From assembly GCF_905475395.1 (NCBI RefSeq), contig NC_058338.1, forward strand, positions 94,845,435 to 94,909,434: a DNA stretch of 64,000 nt, given 5' to 3'. A program made the translations under genes and the position numbers. This document shows, in pieces, positions 22,693-35,300 of this stretch. Source of the DNA: Chrysoperla carnea. Taxonomy: Eukaryota > Arthropoda > Insecta > Neuroptera > Chrysopidae. Within the stretch, counting starts at the first letter, position 1, and every line of letters begins with the position of its first letter. The notes below the pieces were generated by a model. That model made no database searches, was not told the DNA's origin, and was given only the letters and a program-made list of their open reading frames with translations.

Positions 22693-23324
22693 TATTGTAA
22701 AAATCAGTGACTATGAGGTACAGTAAATAAATAAAATACTTAGGAAATAGAAAAAATAGATCAATAAACAAAATATACGTAGAGTGTTTTCAACCACCTT
22801 TCAATTTCATTCATATAAATAATAAATTAATGTTTGCTATCTTAATAACCAGTTGTTTGTGGAATAACTACCCCACTAGCTACACTTCTAGTATCTATAA
22901 CTACCTACTACAAGTACATGAGCGTAATCAAAGTGGGGGTGTGAGGGGGTATTATCTAGTACCTACTTAAAATTATAAATTTATAAAACAAATCTTTTTA
23001 ATTTTCGTTATCGTGAAAATAGTTTTATTTTCTAAGTACATCATATATAATCAAAACCTGTTATAGCGACACATTAAAAGGATACACAGAATAACTCGAA
23101 CTTACGCGATAGTTGGTATCGAGTTGTAACCGCGTAAGTCGAATTCGCTTATGTCGAGGTATACATCGTTGTATGAGAGATTGTATAAAATAGAAAGATT
23201 TAGAAATCACGTAAATCGAGGTATTACTGAACAATTTTATGGTCGTTACAAACCCACCTTGATTACTAGAATTTTGCTCTGTTAGACCATTTGACTGTAG
23301 AGATTTTAAGCTTGAAACTGATTA

Positions 23325-23705
23325 GAATACAGTTTAGAAGGATAGTGGATCTTTTGACAGGACAAAGTCGATTGAACTACCATTTTCATAACTTGGGGAT
23401 TATGGATTATCGCACTTGCAGGGCTTATATGGAGAACGATGCTTGCTGGGCTGAATAGCCTGCAGAGAGTGTCAGGTTTAGAATATCTGGGTTCGAAACT
23501 TTGAACTCATTAATCCTGGGATCAATCCCAGCAGAGCTTTGAGCTATGGACTTTATACGAAGCCTCTGCACTTGACAAAATCCTTTAACTTCATCTACTA
23601 ACATTTTTTACCCGAAGGAAAATACGATTTATTTTCGAGGAAAGTACAGAGGACCCTTTGGTCTAGATGTTGGGGATCCTTTAGCGGTATCTTTCTTATT
23701 ATTAA
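23325..23705 (+). mobile_element. LINE 3'-end fragment, plus strand
   Basis: The plus strand reads RRIVDLLTGQSRLNYHFHNL followed by the shared 3' region, decayed. The consensus His-Cys before RLNY is changed to Gln-Ser. Confidence 0.7.
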
Positions 23706-24417
23706 TACTAAAACTCTTCTAAATAATTATCATTCAGAAATTTGGAGCAATTATGAAAATAGGTAACTATTTCATACTAAATAGAAATTCGAAAATTTAT
23801 TTCTAACAACAATAAAAATTAACAACTGTCATTTACAACAGTTAGCTCTATGGTTAAGACCTCACTGTCTCAAAATAAAATAAATACGACACAATATTAA
23901 GCGAATAATGGATGGTCGATATAACCGATAACATGCCTTCAAACTTGAACTTCAAAAATGACGGAGTTTCGTACAAACTGTCATCCCCTATTTTACCCTC
24001 TTAAACCAGGAGGGTACATATATATATAGCACATATATCAATTTTAACATTTCTAACTTCAAAAGTGGCAAAGTTTCATATAAACTTTCACCCTCTGTTT
24101 TGGCCCTTTGAAGAATGAATTTTTTTAAAATAATCATACATTTAACTTCAGTTTTGAACCATGAACTCATACATAATTTTTTTACGTACATACTCACTAC
24201 TTTGTGATACCTCATTTGAAAGAGCATAAAAAATTCTTTGTGATACCTCACTTGAAAGAGCATAAAAAATTCTCCCATTGACCATGATTAAAAAAAATAA
24301 AATCGATCGATTGGTTCTTAAAATAGACTACCCAGAAGATTGAATTCACACTCTCCATCTTCTGTGTAGTCTATCTTAAGAAACAATCGATTGATTTTAT
24401 TTTTTTATCATGGTTAA

Positions 24418-24840
24418 GGATGTATGAGCATGGTAGTGGGGGCACAAATTTAAAAATAGATATTTTCAATTTTGATGATAAATTTATATTATTACTTGAC
24501 GATATAAGACGAAAAGTAAGAATAAAATTTTTCACACTGACACTTAGTTTTTTTCTTTTCTAATTCATTGCTAATATGTTTACTTTCTATTAAAAAGTTT
24601 TTTTTAAATTTGTTTTCATTCGTTCCAAGTGAAAATTATCAAAAACTTCCAAAATATGTCGTTTTTTGAGATTCCTCCATAAGAGCCAACGTATTTTATA
24701 TCGATTTTTAATGACTTTTTTCTTAAAAATTTGCACGGTTACCTAAGCTGAAATTTTAACCACATATTCTTTGAGTAAAAGACACCTACAAACAAATTTT
24801 GAGCCTTTAATTCAAACATTGTTGTCATGCTCGTACATCC
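24418..24840. mobile_element. TTAA-type miniature element, copy 2, intact ends
   Basis: It begins GGATGTATGAGCATGG, ends CATGCTCGTACATCC, and has TTAA on both sides (24414-24417, 24841-24844). The interior is AT-rich without an ORF. It is the cleanest single copy of this family in the window. Confidence 0.8.
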
Positions 24841-25325
24841 TTAAAGAGAGAATTTCAGAGAATTTCAAATGAGTTCTCACAAAATAGGAATATTTGAAAT
24901 TTCAAAGTGGGGTTGAAGGAACGAAACCTAAAATTTTCTAGGTACTATTTTTGAACTTTCTCGTCGATACCTAAATCGATGTGTTTTCACTCAAAACAAT
25001 ATTCACAACAGTCAAGAGTTCAAGAGTTACTAAGAGTGGATACTTTTGAAATGATCACACTGTATATCAGGCATGGACAAACGTGGCTTAGAGAAGTCCT
25101 TCGGACTCCTAACTTAACATACGAGTAAGACAGTGACAACCTAAAATACGAGTAAGACAGAGAGATAACATTTTTTTTCTATCTATCTCATTACTATTAG
25201 AGAAACTGAGATAGGTAGAAGAGTCGTATATCCGTCTCGCTTCTTCCTCTATGAACAATGCGGACTTGAATAAAGAGACACACAATAGTTTATGACACAC
25301 AATAAAGTTATAACAATGGTGATTT

Positions 25326-26060
25326 CAGTGATGGATTTAGGCCTAGACCCGTGAGGCCCGGGCCTAGGGCGGCAGAATTTGAAGGGCGGCAAAATTTATG
25401 AAATGTCAAAATTTTAGAGTCACAAAAAAGTAAAGACAATCAATTATAAAAATTGGTTCAGAATAGTTTTTATAAAAAATTTTCGATAGAAAATATTATA
25501 ATCCAATTCATTAATCTACTTCTCAATCTGTGTGGGTAAGATGTTAATTTTTTAATCGATCAATGATATTCTTTATCGAGTAATGTTCTTTACTTTCTGT
25601 TCCTTTAGTGAGATTAATCTCACGTGTATGAAGCATTTTGAAATTATTTAATCCAAATGACTTCTCAATTTGGTTTTAGTGTGAAATAAAAATAACGAAG
25701 ATTTGTATGTCCCTGATTAAAAAAAAAAAGTTTGGAGACAAAGAAAAAAGTATTGAATGAATATTCACGGAATCTTCGAGATGTTTATCCGAATGTGGAC
25801 ATTGCTTTCCCCTATTTTTTTGAGTATTCCGGCTACAAGTTGTTCAGGCGAAAGATCTTTTTCTACTCTTAAAAGAGTAAAAACCTATTTACGCGCAAGC
25901 ATGGGCCAAGATAGACTTAATGCACTTGCATTACTGTCTATTGAAGCCCAACTAGTCCAAGAAATTAATTAAACTAGTCCAAGAAATTAATTATGACGAC
26001 ATAATTGACGTTTTTGCACGAACCAAAGCCAGGAAAAAGAAATTTTCAAATTGATTAATA
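25326..26060 (+). pseudogene. hAT transposase remnant (C-terminal dimerisation region)
   Basis: The frame from about 25785 to 25972 encodes a hAT C-terminal segment: SIPATSCSGERSFSTLKRVK, then the stretch with RLNALALLSIE. It is interrupted by a 22-bp tandem duplication (25951-25972 and 25973-25994) that creates a stop. After the duplication the frame resumes with YDDIIDVFARTKARKKKF. The left part starts with a hAT-like terminus CAGTGATGGATTTAGG at 25326. The N-terminal and catalytic parts are missing. Confidence 0.75.
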
Positions 26061-26781
26061 TTAAAAGAAATATTTTACCAATTGACATGACGTAATAAAC
26101 TCGTGGTCGTTAAAAGCGATGTCACAATAACTGATTTTGAGTGTATCCTATTTTTATATAGTACTAATTGTCTAGTTATTGCCAACCCTTATAACCTATA
26201 TTCACCTGTTCACTCACTACCTACAACCTACAATGGTTGTCGGTTTCTCTACCGTTTGTACTCACCCCATTCGGATTCTTCAGCAATAGAATCAACATCT
26301 ATGAGTACGTTACTAGTGTACATATGTATAACATATTCTGTATGTTATGTTATGTACTTTTTCAAATATTAATAATTTCTCCATTTTTTTTATTATCAAA
26401 AAGGTGGATAAGAAGATTCATCCCTATATATTATAAATGCAAAAGTAAGTATGTTTGTTTGATTATTTATTACGCTTTCACACGAAAACTAATAAATGGA
26501 TTTAAATAAAACTTAAAAATTATATAGCTCATACATCAAAATAACACATGAGCTATAATTTATAAATACATACTTATTAAAAAAAAACAAGTTCAAAAAG
26601 TTAATTTTTATCTGACATTTTACTGCTCCATCTATGATCATCATTTTGCATCATGAATTAAAGATTTCTGTAAAAATTTAAAATAGTAAATGTCAAACAA
26701 TTCATGGCCATCTTTTTTGATATACTTTAAAAAATTGAAATTAGTGTATATATTTTAGCTCTTTGAGGAGCAACTTGCCGT

Positions 26782-27162
26782 CAGTGCCGGATTTACGGAC
26801 GGGGCCCCAAGCAACCTCAGGTTTTTGGGGCCCTCATTGTAAAATACCCCCCCCCCCCGATATTTCAAAATAATGAATAACTAGTTAATTTTGCATAATC
26901 AATATATTTTACAATTAACTTATAATTTACTATCTAAATTACAACTTTTTTCTACTTTTCTCAGTCGCAAATTGATGAATGACATCATCAAAGTCAAGTT
27001 TGGATGGAATTTTGGATGGATTTTTTTTTTTTTTCATATGTTATTTATTTCTTTTTTTTCAAATTTTCGAATGTGTATTGAAAATTTTCCATTTTTTGGG
27101 GCCCCTGTCCAAGCGGGGCCCCAAGCAATTGCTTCCTTTGCTTCCCGGTAAATCTGCCACTG
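26782..27162. mobile_element. hAT miniature element, 381 bp
   Basis: Left end CAGTGCCGGATTTAC and right end GTAAATCTGCCACTG are inverted. Flanking 8-mers CTTGCCGT (26774-26781) and CTTGCCTT (27163-27170) form a target duplication with one mismatch. GGGGCCCC-rich stretches occur at both ends, with a C11 run near 26848. No transposase is present. Confidence 0.85.
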
Positions 27163-27164
27163 CT

Positions 27165-28175
27165 TGCCTTTGCTAATGGAACTCCCAGATGTCTGTTGAT
27201 GCTTGTGTTCGGCAGCTTTGCGCCAGCTCGTTTAAAGACATTCGGCAGTCCAATGCTACCTTTGCCTATATTAAGAAGCTGATAATTTAATCGACAGTGT
27301 TCTGTCAAGAGTTCCACCATTCTTCTCAACTTTGCTCTAGTGAGTTTTAGGTGAGCTAGCTATGATTTTGGGGCCATCCATAAATTACGTCAACCAAATT
27401 TTTTTATTTTTGGATCATCTCTGTCTTCAAGTGGTCACATTTGTAAGCCCCCCTCCTCCCTGATGTGACGTAACATATTTTTCAATTTAATATTTAGAAA
27501 TAATTAAATTAAAACAGCAATTTCAAAATTCTTTTGTCCCCGCCTTAAACTTACATAAATCTTATAAATATAAATCGAATTATTAATATTTAAGTCTTTT
27601 GTTTACGTATAAATTTTACGGTTTAAAATTTTAGATTTTGAATTATAACTTCACAAGGCTTTTGAACCGCCCTGCCTCTTGTCACACAATGTCACCGTTG
27701 ATTTATTCTACCCTCTTAACGTGTGACGTAATTTATGGATGGTTCCTTTTACACAGTTTGGTCTGTCGCATGCCCTCCGCAAAGTCCTAGTAATCAAGAA
27801 GGGATTGTCGTAGCCTTTCCTTGATTTAGTAAATTACGGAACATTTTGCTATGGGAAAGGCAGACTTTAGAGACTTCGCTGCTTCATTCTCTTTAACGCC
27901 AGAGTGGCCCGCTACCCAGATCAGCCCGCGTTATTCATTGTCAGGCGGTTTAGTTCCTCAAACAATCATCGACTATCCTCGATTGAAATCTTGACGCCTC
28001 AAGGGCTCGAAGTGCGGCCTGACTGTCCGATGTGTTACAGATCTGGACACCTCTCAGCATGGCGAAGATTTCTTATTGAATAATAGTCGCATATTGATCA
28101 AGAGGAATCGATTCCTTTATTCTAGGTCCATAGAACCTCGCACCGAAACATGTCTCTATTAAATTTGATTAAAAA
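27165..28175 (-). mobile_element. Two LINE fragments with RNase H region
   Basis: Minus strand. From about 28050 down the frame reads TSDSQAALRALEASRFQSRI, the RNase H Asp motif. At 27265-27329 it reads RMVELLTEHCRLNYQLLNIG. Joined to it at 27165-27265 is a segment of a different family (FKRAGAKLPNTSINRHLGVP, also RNase H C-terminal). The copies are decayed. The hAT element at 26782 inserted at their left edge. Confidence 0.75.
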
Positions 28176-30639
28176 TACTATGGTTCTGTATTTTACCATT
28201 TTCCAATAACTTGTTTTATATAATTTGGACTCAGATACATTTTAAAATCATAAATCCTTCATAGAGGGAGATATTCGATATTTAAAAACATTCTCGAACG
28301 TGACTTCCTTTTGCATGTAGTGTCAGTCACATATGGAATCACACTGCTTATCATTTAAGGGTTATGGGTTATTATTTAAAAAATAAGTTAAAATTGCTTA
28401 GGTAAATAATCTAATATCAAAATATTACGATAAAATATGGCCCAACATAAAATTATTAAATGACAATTAGAAATAATAAACGTTTGTATAATCATTTGTC
28501 AAAACAAAATAAATAAATAGAGGAACAACCTGTACTTAATACAATAAAAAAATCATCAGATTATTAAAAAAAAAAAAAAGATTAATTGAGAATTATATGA
28601 AAATAATTTTGTACATTTAAATATTTAATAACCCACCCCAACCGGCTTTCACAACGAAATGAGGTTACATACCCCGAAAATTTTTTATCAATTTATTTTC
28701 AAGAAAGAGCTTTTTATCTTGAATCATCACCTACAAAGGAGTTAGTTAATAAAATACAATCAAACACTTCCTTTGACAACTGAATACATAAATATAAAAT
28801 GGTGTAAATTATCTGCCATTTTAATCAATATTTTTCAAAACTTAACTATAAAATATCTTAGATCACTCTGTACACGAATAAAAAAAATATAACAACTAAA
28901 ATTTAATATAGATCACTTTGTATAAATAAAATTTTAATTAAAAAGTTAGCTACCTTGAATAACTCAAAAACCGTCTATTGGGCAAACTTCCTGAAGAAAG
29001 TTTCCAATTACACATATAATATTAATTAGGTAATCCTAATTCCAAAATTATCAAAAAATTTTGAGGTGTGGTAATCACATCTTTTAATCAAAATACTCGA
29101 AGATAAAACTAACCTTGTTAGAAAAAAAAATTGTTCACGAAAGTTGAACGTCTTTTTCTTTTTTGAGTTCGGTGTCACAAAAATCAAAATCACAATTTAT
29201 CACAGCATCACTCACAATAAGATTAAAACACAAAAAAAAATTTCGCACACTTAAAAAAAGAGAAAAATCAGTTTTGTAATAAATTTACCAATTTTCTTCG
29301 AAAAAGGTATTATCTATGGGGATATTATTTTATGTAGGGTATTAAACAGTTTTTGCACAAAATAAAAAAATTAAAAAAAAATTAGGAACAATTTTTTTTT
29401 TTAATTGTTTTGGAGAAGTATTTATTTTTTTCGAGGGGTTGTTGATTTAGTTTCAATTTGTTGGGTGCAAAGAACAATACACATAACTACACGCCATTAT
29501 TAAAGTTGTACTAGTATAGACTTTATATAGTGCAAGAGCCCGGTCAAGAAGACACTACCCTCACTGAATACATATCGACATGATATTTTGTATGTTATAT
29601 GAGGCACAATTTCATTAATTTATTACATATTAAATACAATTTAAACATTTTTTTGTTGTAATTTGGTGTACATCGTTTTTCGGTTTTTTTTTACAACGTT
29701 TATTTTGATTTTTTTTTGTTTAAATTTTAATAATTTTTTTTTATATGATTATGAGACACGTACTAAGAACTATTTAGTCAGCAAATAGCTATGAAGTATG
29801 CTGCTGCTGGTTGCTTACATTCAATCAAGTTAGAACATGCATAGACGAGTTTGCGCTATATGTGCATTGTTCATGATATACCTCTGTATGTATCCACAAA
29901 ATGCTGTTTTAATACGATTCATTTATTATATTACGTTAATGGCAGCCAACCGACTTAACTTCCCTCGACAATGTCAATTGTAAAAAATCACCTTTCTTGC
30001 CCTCACCTATAACTCCTCCATATCACTCGAAATATATGATACTTTTTAATAAGAAACCAAACTCTTTAGTTTTAAAATTAAAATTGTGCAGCAAAATAGG
30101 CGGGTAATTGCTAGTTTAAAATAAAAATAGTCTATGTTACTTCTTATAACATCAACTAACTGTCAGTGAAAGTCTTGTCAAAATCGCTTGAGCCGTTTCG
30201 AAGATTTGCTGGAACAAACAGACAGGTAGACAAAAATTTTAATTATTATTATTATTATTTTTTTTTTTTTTTTTTTTTTTTGTATAAATGTGCCTAGTGT
30301 TAACATTAAAAGTATGAAGGGTAAAGATAAGGAGAACCAAATCTGTATATAAAAAGTGTCCATCGAAAAGCAGCAAATAAGAATGGCACTGCTGTAGCAA
30401 AAGTGTAAGTTTTAAAAGAAGTACTCAAAGTAATAAGAGTAAGATAAAGATCTAAACAAGTTGTTAGAGAAGAATAAATAAATTCACATCAAATATTATT
30501 TGCTACTTTTAGATGGATACTTTTTCACTTTATTTTCTATTAAAATGGTCATCTTTACCTCTACCCTTCATAATCAAAATTTCTTATCTTGATATTACAA
30601 ACAGACACTTGATTTTTTTTTATTTGTATAGAATAAAAC

Positions 30640-30740
30640 TTGACCGGAGGCGTTGCGTCTCCGGATAGCAGGCTATTCTCAAGGAGGGCATAGAGGACTC
30701 CTTGATCTAGATATTATAGACCCATTTACGGAACCCCTCT
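30640..30740 (+). mobile_element. Very short LINE 3' remnant
   Basis: GCGTTGCGTCTCCGGATAGC and the following 80 bp match the last part of the LINE 3' region seen at 14430-14490. Only the extreme 3' end survives. Confidence 0.55.
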
Positions 30741-32325
30741 TCAATATACTTATTAGCTTATTAGGGTAATGCAATTTTTGAAAAAAAATTATTGTAAAAA
30801 TTGTAAAATGGCTGTATAGAAAAATTGCAAAATTTTCACTTAATATCCCAAGCCATAATGCCCCAAGGAGATTTTTTAATACACTCTTCCACAATTATCT
30901 TAAAAATAAAACCATTAGGGTAATAGTAACAACATAACTCGTTAATGTTATTCAATATGAACTGTATTCACAGTAGTATAATAATTCGTAAGTATTCGTA
31001 ATAAAAATCCAACACCCAAATTTGAAAAATATTTTTATAAAAATTTTTCTGTATAAAATTGATAAATATATTTAAATAAAATTATTAATTAATATTTATT
31101 GATAATTAAATTTCAATAAAAATTTCTAATGATAAATTTTTATTATCTTTTATATTATTTTTGTTTTGTTATTATCTTATTTTTATCTAAGAAGATAAAT
31201 AAAATACCATCATGTGACTTCCATAAGCATACGTATCAACTTAACTTCGTACTAAAGGACGATATGTTATAATGATAAGAATTCTTATCTGTTAATTTCA
31301 TCTTTTATCATTTACAGAATGTTTCAGGAAAAATGATAAACACTTAGGGAAACAACAGTAATAATAATTTTTAGTTAAAAACCTCTTATAAAAATAGATC
31401 CAAAAATTCTTATTCAATAAAAATTCGAAAAAGTTTTCTTTTCTCGATTTTTAGCTGTTCCTAAAATATAGATAGTAAAAATTTTGAATCATTCGTATCT
31501 TTTTATGAGTATCGATAAAATCCTAAAAACCAGATAACGATAAAATCGAAAATCTTTCCTAGTTTTCCCAATTTTCCCTAGTTTTCAGGCACTTTGTTTT
31601 TCAAACTTAGTACCTATATATCCTTAATTTTCTTGTCTTTTTGCACAGTAAATAAATTGTGTGATACTTGAAATTTTTAATTATGGAAGTAGTATGAATC
31701 ATACAATTTGTTACTAACTTCAAAATAAAAAAAAATTTAAATATATTTTCCCGCTTAAAAAATATATTCAAAAATATTTAATAATTTTCAAAAATTTTCA
31801 TCTGGTCCCAGTTAGTGTTCAATTAAAATTTATATAAGTTATGTTTATTTAAAAAAATATGTTAATTATTTTCAATTTTATCCATAATTATTTCAATAAA
31901 AAGTGATAACACATGATCAAGTCATACTATTTTGAATCATACTTTTTTTGACTTTCTGTTTCAGTGTTGTCATAACAACCGTAGATCATTTCAGATGTAA
32001 ACAAAAACAAAGTGACGTTTCTATTAATTTTTATTAAAATTTTTGTTGATTGAAGGCTTTTTGAGTCATTTCAATCATTAATTTATTGAAAAATATATCT
32101 TTTATTTATTTTATTTGAAAAAAACCAAATGTTTTCATAATATTCGTGTTATGAGTTGATGGTGTAAAGTATTTTAAGGTATTTTAGAGGTTATGATACA
32201 TCGTTTTGAAAACAATTGAAATAATTTGGAAAGAACCGGAGGCAAAATATGAAAAATTTATTTAATAAGCAAAATTTATATACCTATAAATATTTTTTAT
32301 TTATTTTAGCCATAAAACAAAAAAT

Positions 32326-35300
32326 ATGGATGAATTAATTGGTCCAAATGTGAAAATTGTCTTGGAGGTTATTGAAGGTAATTTTTTTAGACTCGATAAA
32401 GAGTTAATAGGCTTAATAATCGATGTAGAGATAAAAAGCGCAGATAGAAATTTTTGGTAACCCGTTTACAATCTTCAATTTTACGGTGACATTAATTTTT
32501 TAATAACAGTCCCACTCGATTAACCTGATAATATTTTGAAATACGTTAAAGGCTACTTTCGAATCAACGAAAACGAAATATTTAATAGAAAAATATACCT
32601 GAATACCTTATTGTATTGAAACAAATTGCAACGAAATCGTTGAAACGGACACACAAATTGCTGATTAAACCGGAGCCAAACCGGCTCATCAGGTTTATTT
32701 TTCTCATTTCTTAAAAACGATTATTTTTATGAAGAATCTTAAAATTTAAAAAGACATTGACTAAGATAATATATAAAGACTAGGTATCCCAATCATTCAT
32801 ATGGTTGCGCCGCCAAGAGTGTGCCAAGCATACTATCTGACAGTTAAAGTACTTCCATACTAACTTCCATAATAATTAATATATTTTTTAATAATTAATT
32901 AGTGACTAAAAAAATTAACATTAGATTGATAAACGTATATTTTAATATTCGAATATATATAATTATAACAATAATATATTCGAATATCTGCGTCAAAAAA
33001 TTAAAGAGATTCATTGTTTAGTTGATGAAACACAATATATCATCGAAATACCTGATAATTGTGAATTAATGGAAATTACTGTAATATCTTTGTGGTTGGG
33101 CAGTATTTGTTTTGTCCTCTGATTGCGAAGTATGTGAAAGAGCAATTAATTCTCCAGTACCTTTATCAAATGCAAGCTCTGACTGGACAGATGTAGTAAA
33201 TCGTGATCACTTAAAGCATCCTAGTAAGCAGTATATCAACTTCTGAAAAGTCGAAAAAGTTTTCACTAACTATGGAAAATCAGTATTGCATCTACAGAAT
33301 GTTCATGAGCTTTTAACAAGAATTATTCAGGAATGCTGTTAAACATTCACTATCCTGAATGCCACAAAATTCGCGAGAAATTTTTGGAGAAATTCATTTT
33401 CTTACGGCTTCACATTCTTGCTAAAGAACGGTGCAACCAAAGAACCAAATTTTTGTTGTTCTTAGTTCTCGAAGTGCATATATGCGTACGTTACTAATTT
33501 ATTTATTTAAGCGTTACTAATTTATTTATTCTCAGTATTAAGAATACTTTAGATATCCATAAAATATAATAAAATATTTATTATTAATATGGGAGTAATG
33601 AGAGTTAGCATGAAAGTACTTTAGTTGACAGTTAATATGTCAAACGCTTGACACATTTCCCATCATGCATTGCATGATTAGAATGCCCCTCTTGTATTTT
33701 GTCCTAACATTGACGATTTACAGGGTGAGTAGTTGAAAAATAAATTTCGATTTTTGCCCCAATTTCCTAGATCAATTTTTTGTATTATATAAATACGTAT
33801 TTCGACTACCAAGTAGTCATCATCAGTATAAATTAGCTAATCGTAATTACTCTTATTGTGTATGTTACTCGTTGCTATTTGGTGGCAGACTGCACGAAAT
33901 TAGCATCTGAGAAGTGATACGCCAAATAAGTATTTCGATTTTTGATATAAGTTCGAATTCACTAAAATATTAGACTCAATAAGAAAAACGGAAATCTATT
34001 GACTTATTGCGCATGTGTCGTAGATGGTTCATCGAAATTCAAAATACTAAAATGTTTAATGATAAATTTATTTTATAAATAGGATGACTTAAATCAATAA
34101 GACTCGATTCTGAAAGAAGTTGAGTTTGCAAAATAAGATTACGAGATCTGCTCACTGATTCAGTACTTTCAGGAATCCAAAAACCCATAATGCTAAATTG
34201 AAATAATATTAAATAGCATTAGTTCCTGTCATCACAGTTTCGTATTGTGAGCAGTGGGCTAGCTGCTCATAAAATATTCTCATTGTCCCCCCTAGCCATA
34301 CGTTTATGAATAGAAATTACTCGAGCAATTGCTAAATAATTTTTTTATTTTTTGAGTCTAAATAGACCTTTTTCATGCAAAATTGAAATGCTTTTTGTTA
34401 ATTTTTATACCATGTATATATGAAGTATATTATACCATGTATATATGAAGTATACATAGTATATTAAGTTTAGTCCCAAGTTTGTAACGCTTAAAAATAA
34501 TGATGCTAGGAAAAAAATTTTGTCACAGGTGTTCACTAAATCACCTAATTAGTCCATTTCCGGTTGTCCGTCCGTCCGTCCGTCTGTGGACACGATAACT
34601 CAAAAAAGAAAAAAGATATCGAGCTGAAATTTTTACAGCGTACTCAGGACGTAAACACCGACCGTTAGAGATAGAACAAAAGTTTAAATGTAAAAAATGT
34701 TCCTTATCAAAAATTAAACAACTTTTGTTTGAAATATTTTTTCGTAAACATCACTGTTTACCCGTGAGGGCGCCAATTAGGCGGAAATTTTATAATATGT
34801 ACTATACTTGATTATCAGTTATGTATGTGTCACATGTTTGTATGTGTAATGTGATAAAGAAATCAAAACTGACTATACATGGTATTTCAACAATTAACTT
34901 AGTCAATTGTTTGTTTTCACTTGTTTTTTATGAAAATATAGGTCGAGTAGAACCTGTAACTCGAAAATTACGCGTTTAAAAAAAATAAATGTGGTCGTGA
35001 ATTCTTGTTTGTTGCATAACACGTTTATTATTAATTTTACACGAAAAATGGTAATTTTCCAAGTTATGTGAAATTAAATTTCATACATTTTTTATCTTTA
35101 TCAATTTTTTCTTAAGATCGATATTTTTCGATTTAGACCTAAAATGAGATGGTCATGAATTTTTATTTTTTGCATTATTCGTTTATTTTTAAGTTTACGT
35201 GAAAACTGCTTATCACCGTAGTTTTTAGGAATTAAATTTCCTACAATTTTAGTCCTCATCAATTTATTCCTAGGATCGATATTTTTTTTCGGACCAACTG

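Larger units (their letters stand above)
18294..32309. other. Gene-poor spacer / gish 5' intron region
   Basis: No conserved protein exon is visible in this 14-kb stretch on either strand. Recognisable contents are a hAT element (20432-21923), a pogo-like miniature element (22325-22692), a TTAA element (24418-24840), a hAT transposase remnant (about 25326-26060) and a hAT miniature element (26782-27162). LINE fragments lie at about 23325, 27165 and 30640. The stretch 28200-32300 is low-complexity AT-rich DNA, including a T-run at about 30258-30281. CEP120 and gish are divergent, so promoters for both should lie in the right-hand part, but I see no decisive core element. Confidence 0.6.

Noticed and set aside
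23988-24278. 96-codon frame with an internal repeat (EFFMLFQVRYHK twice)
   Set aside because: It reflects a short direct DNA repeat in AT-rich spacer; no family resemblance and no splice context.
31275-31290. Perfect 16-bp palindrome GATAAGAATTCTTATC as a regulatory site
   Set aside because: Short palindromes are expected by chance in such AT-rich DNA; there is no second copy or gene context.
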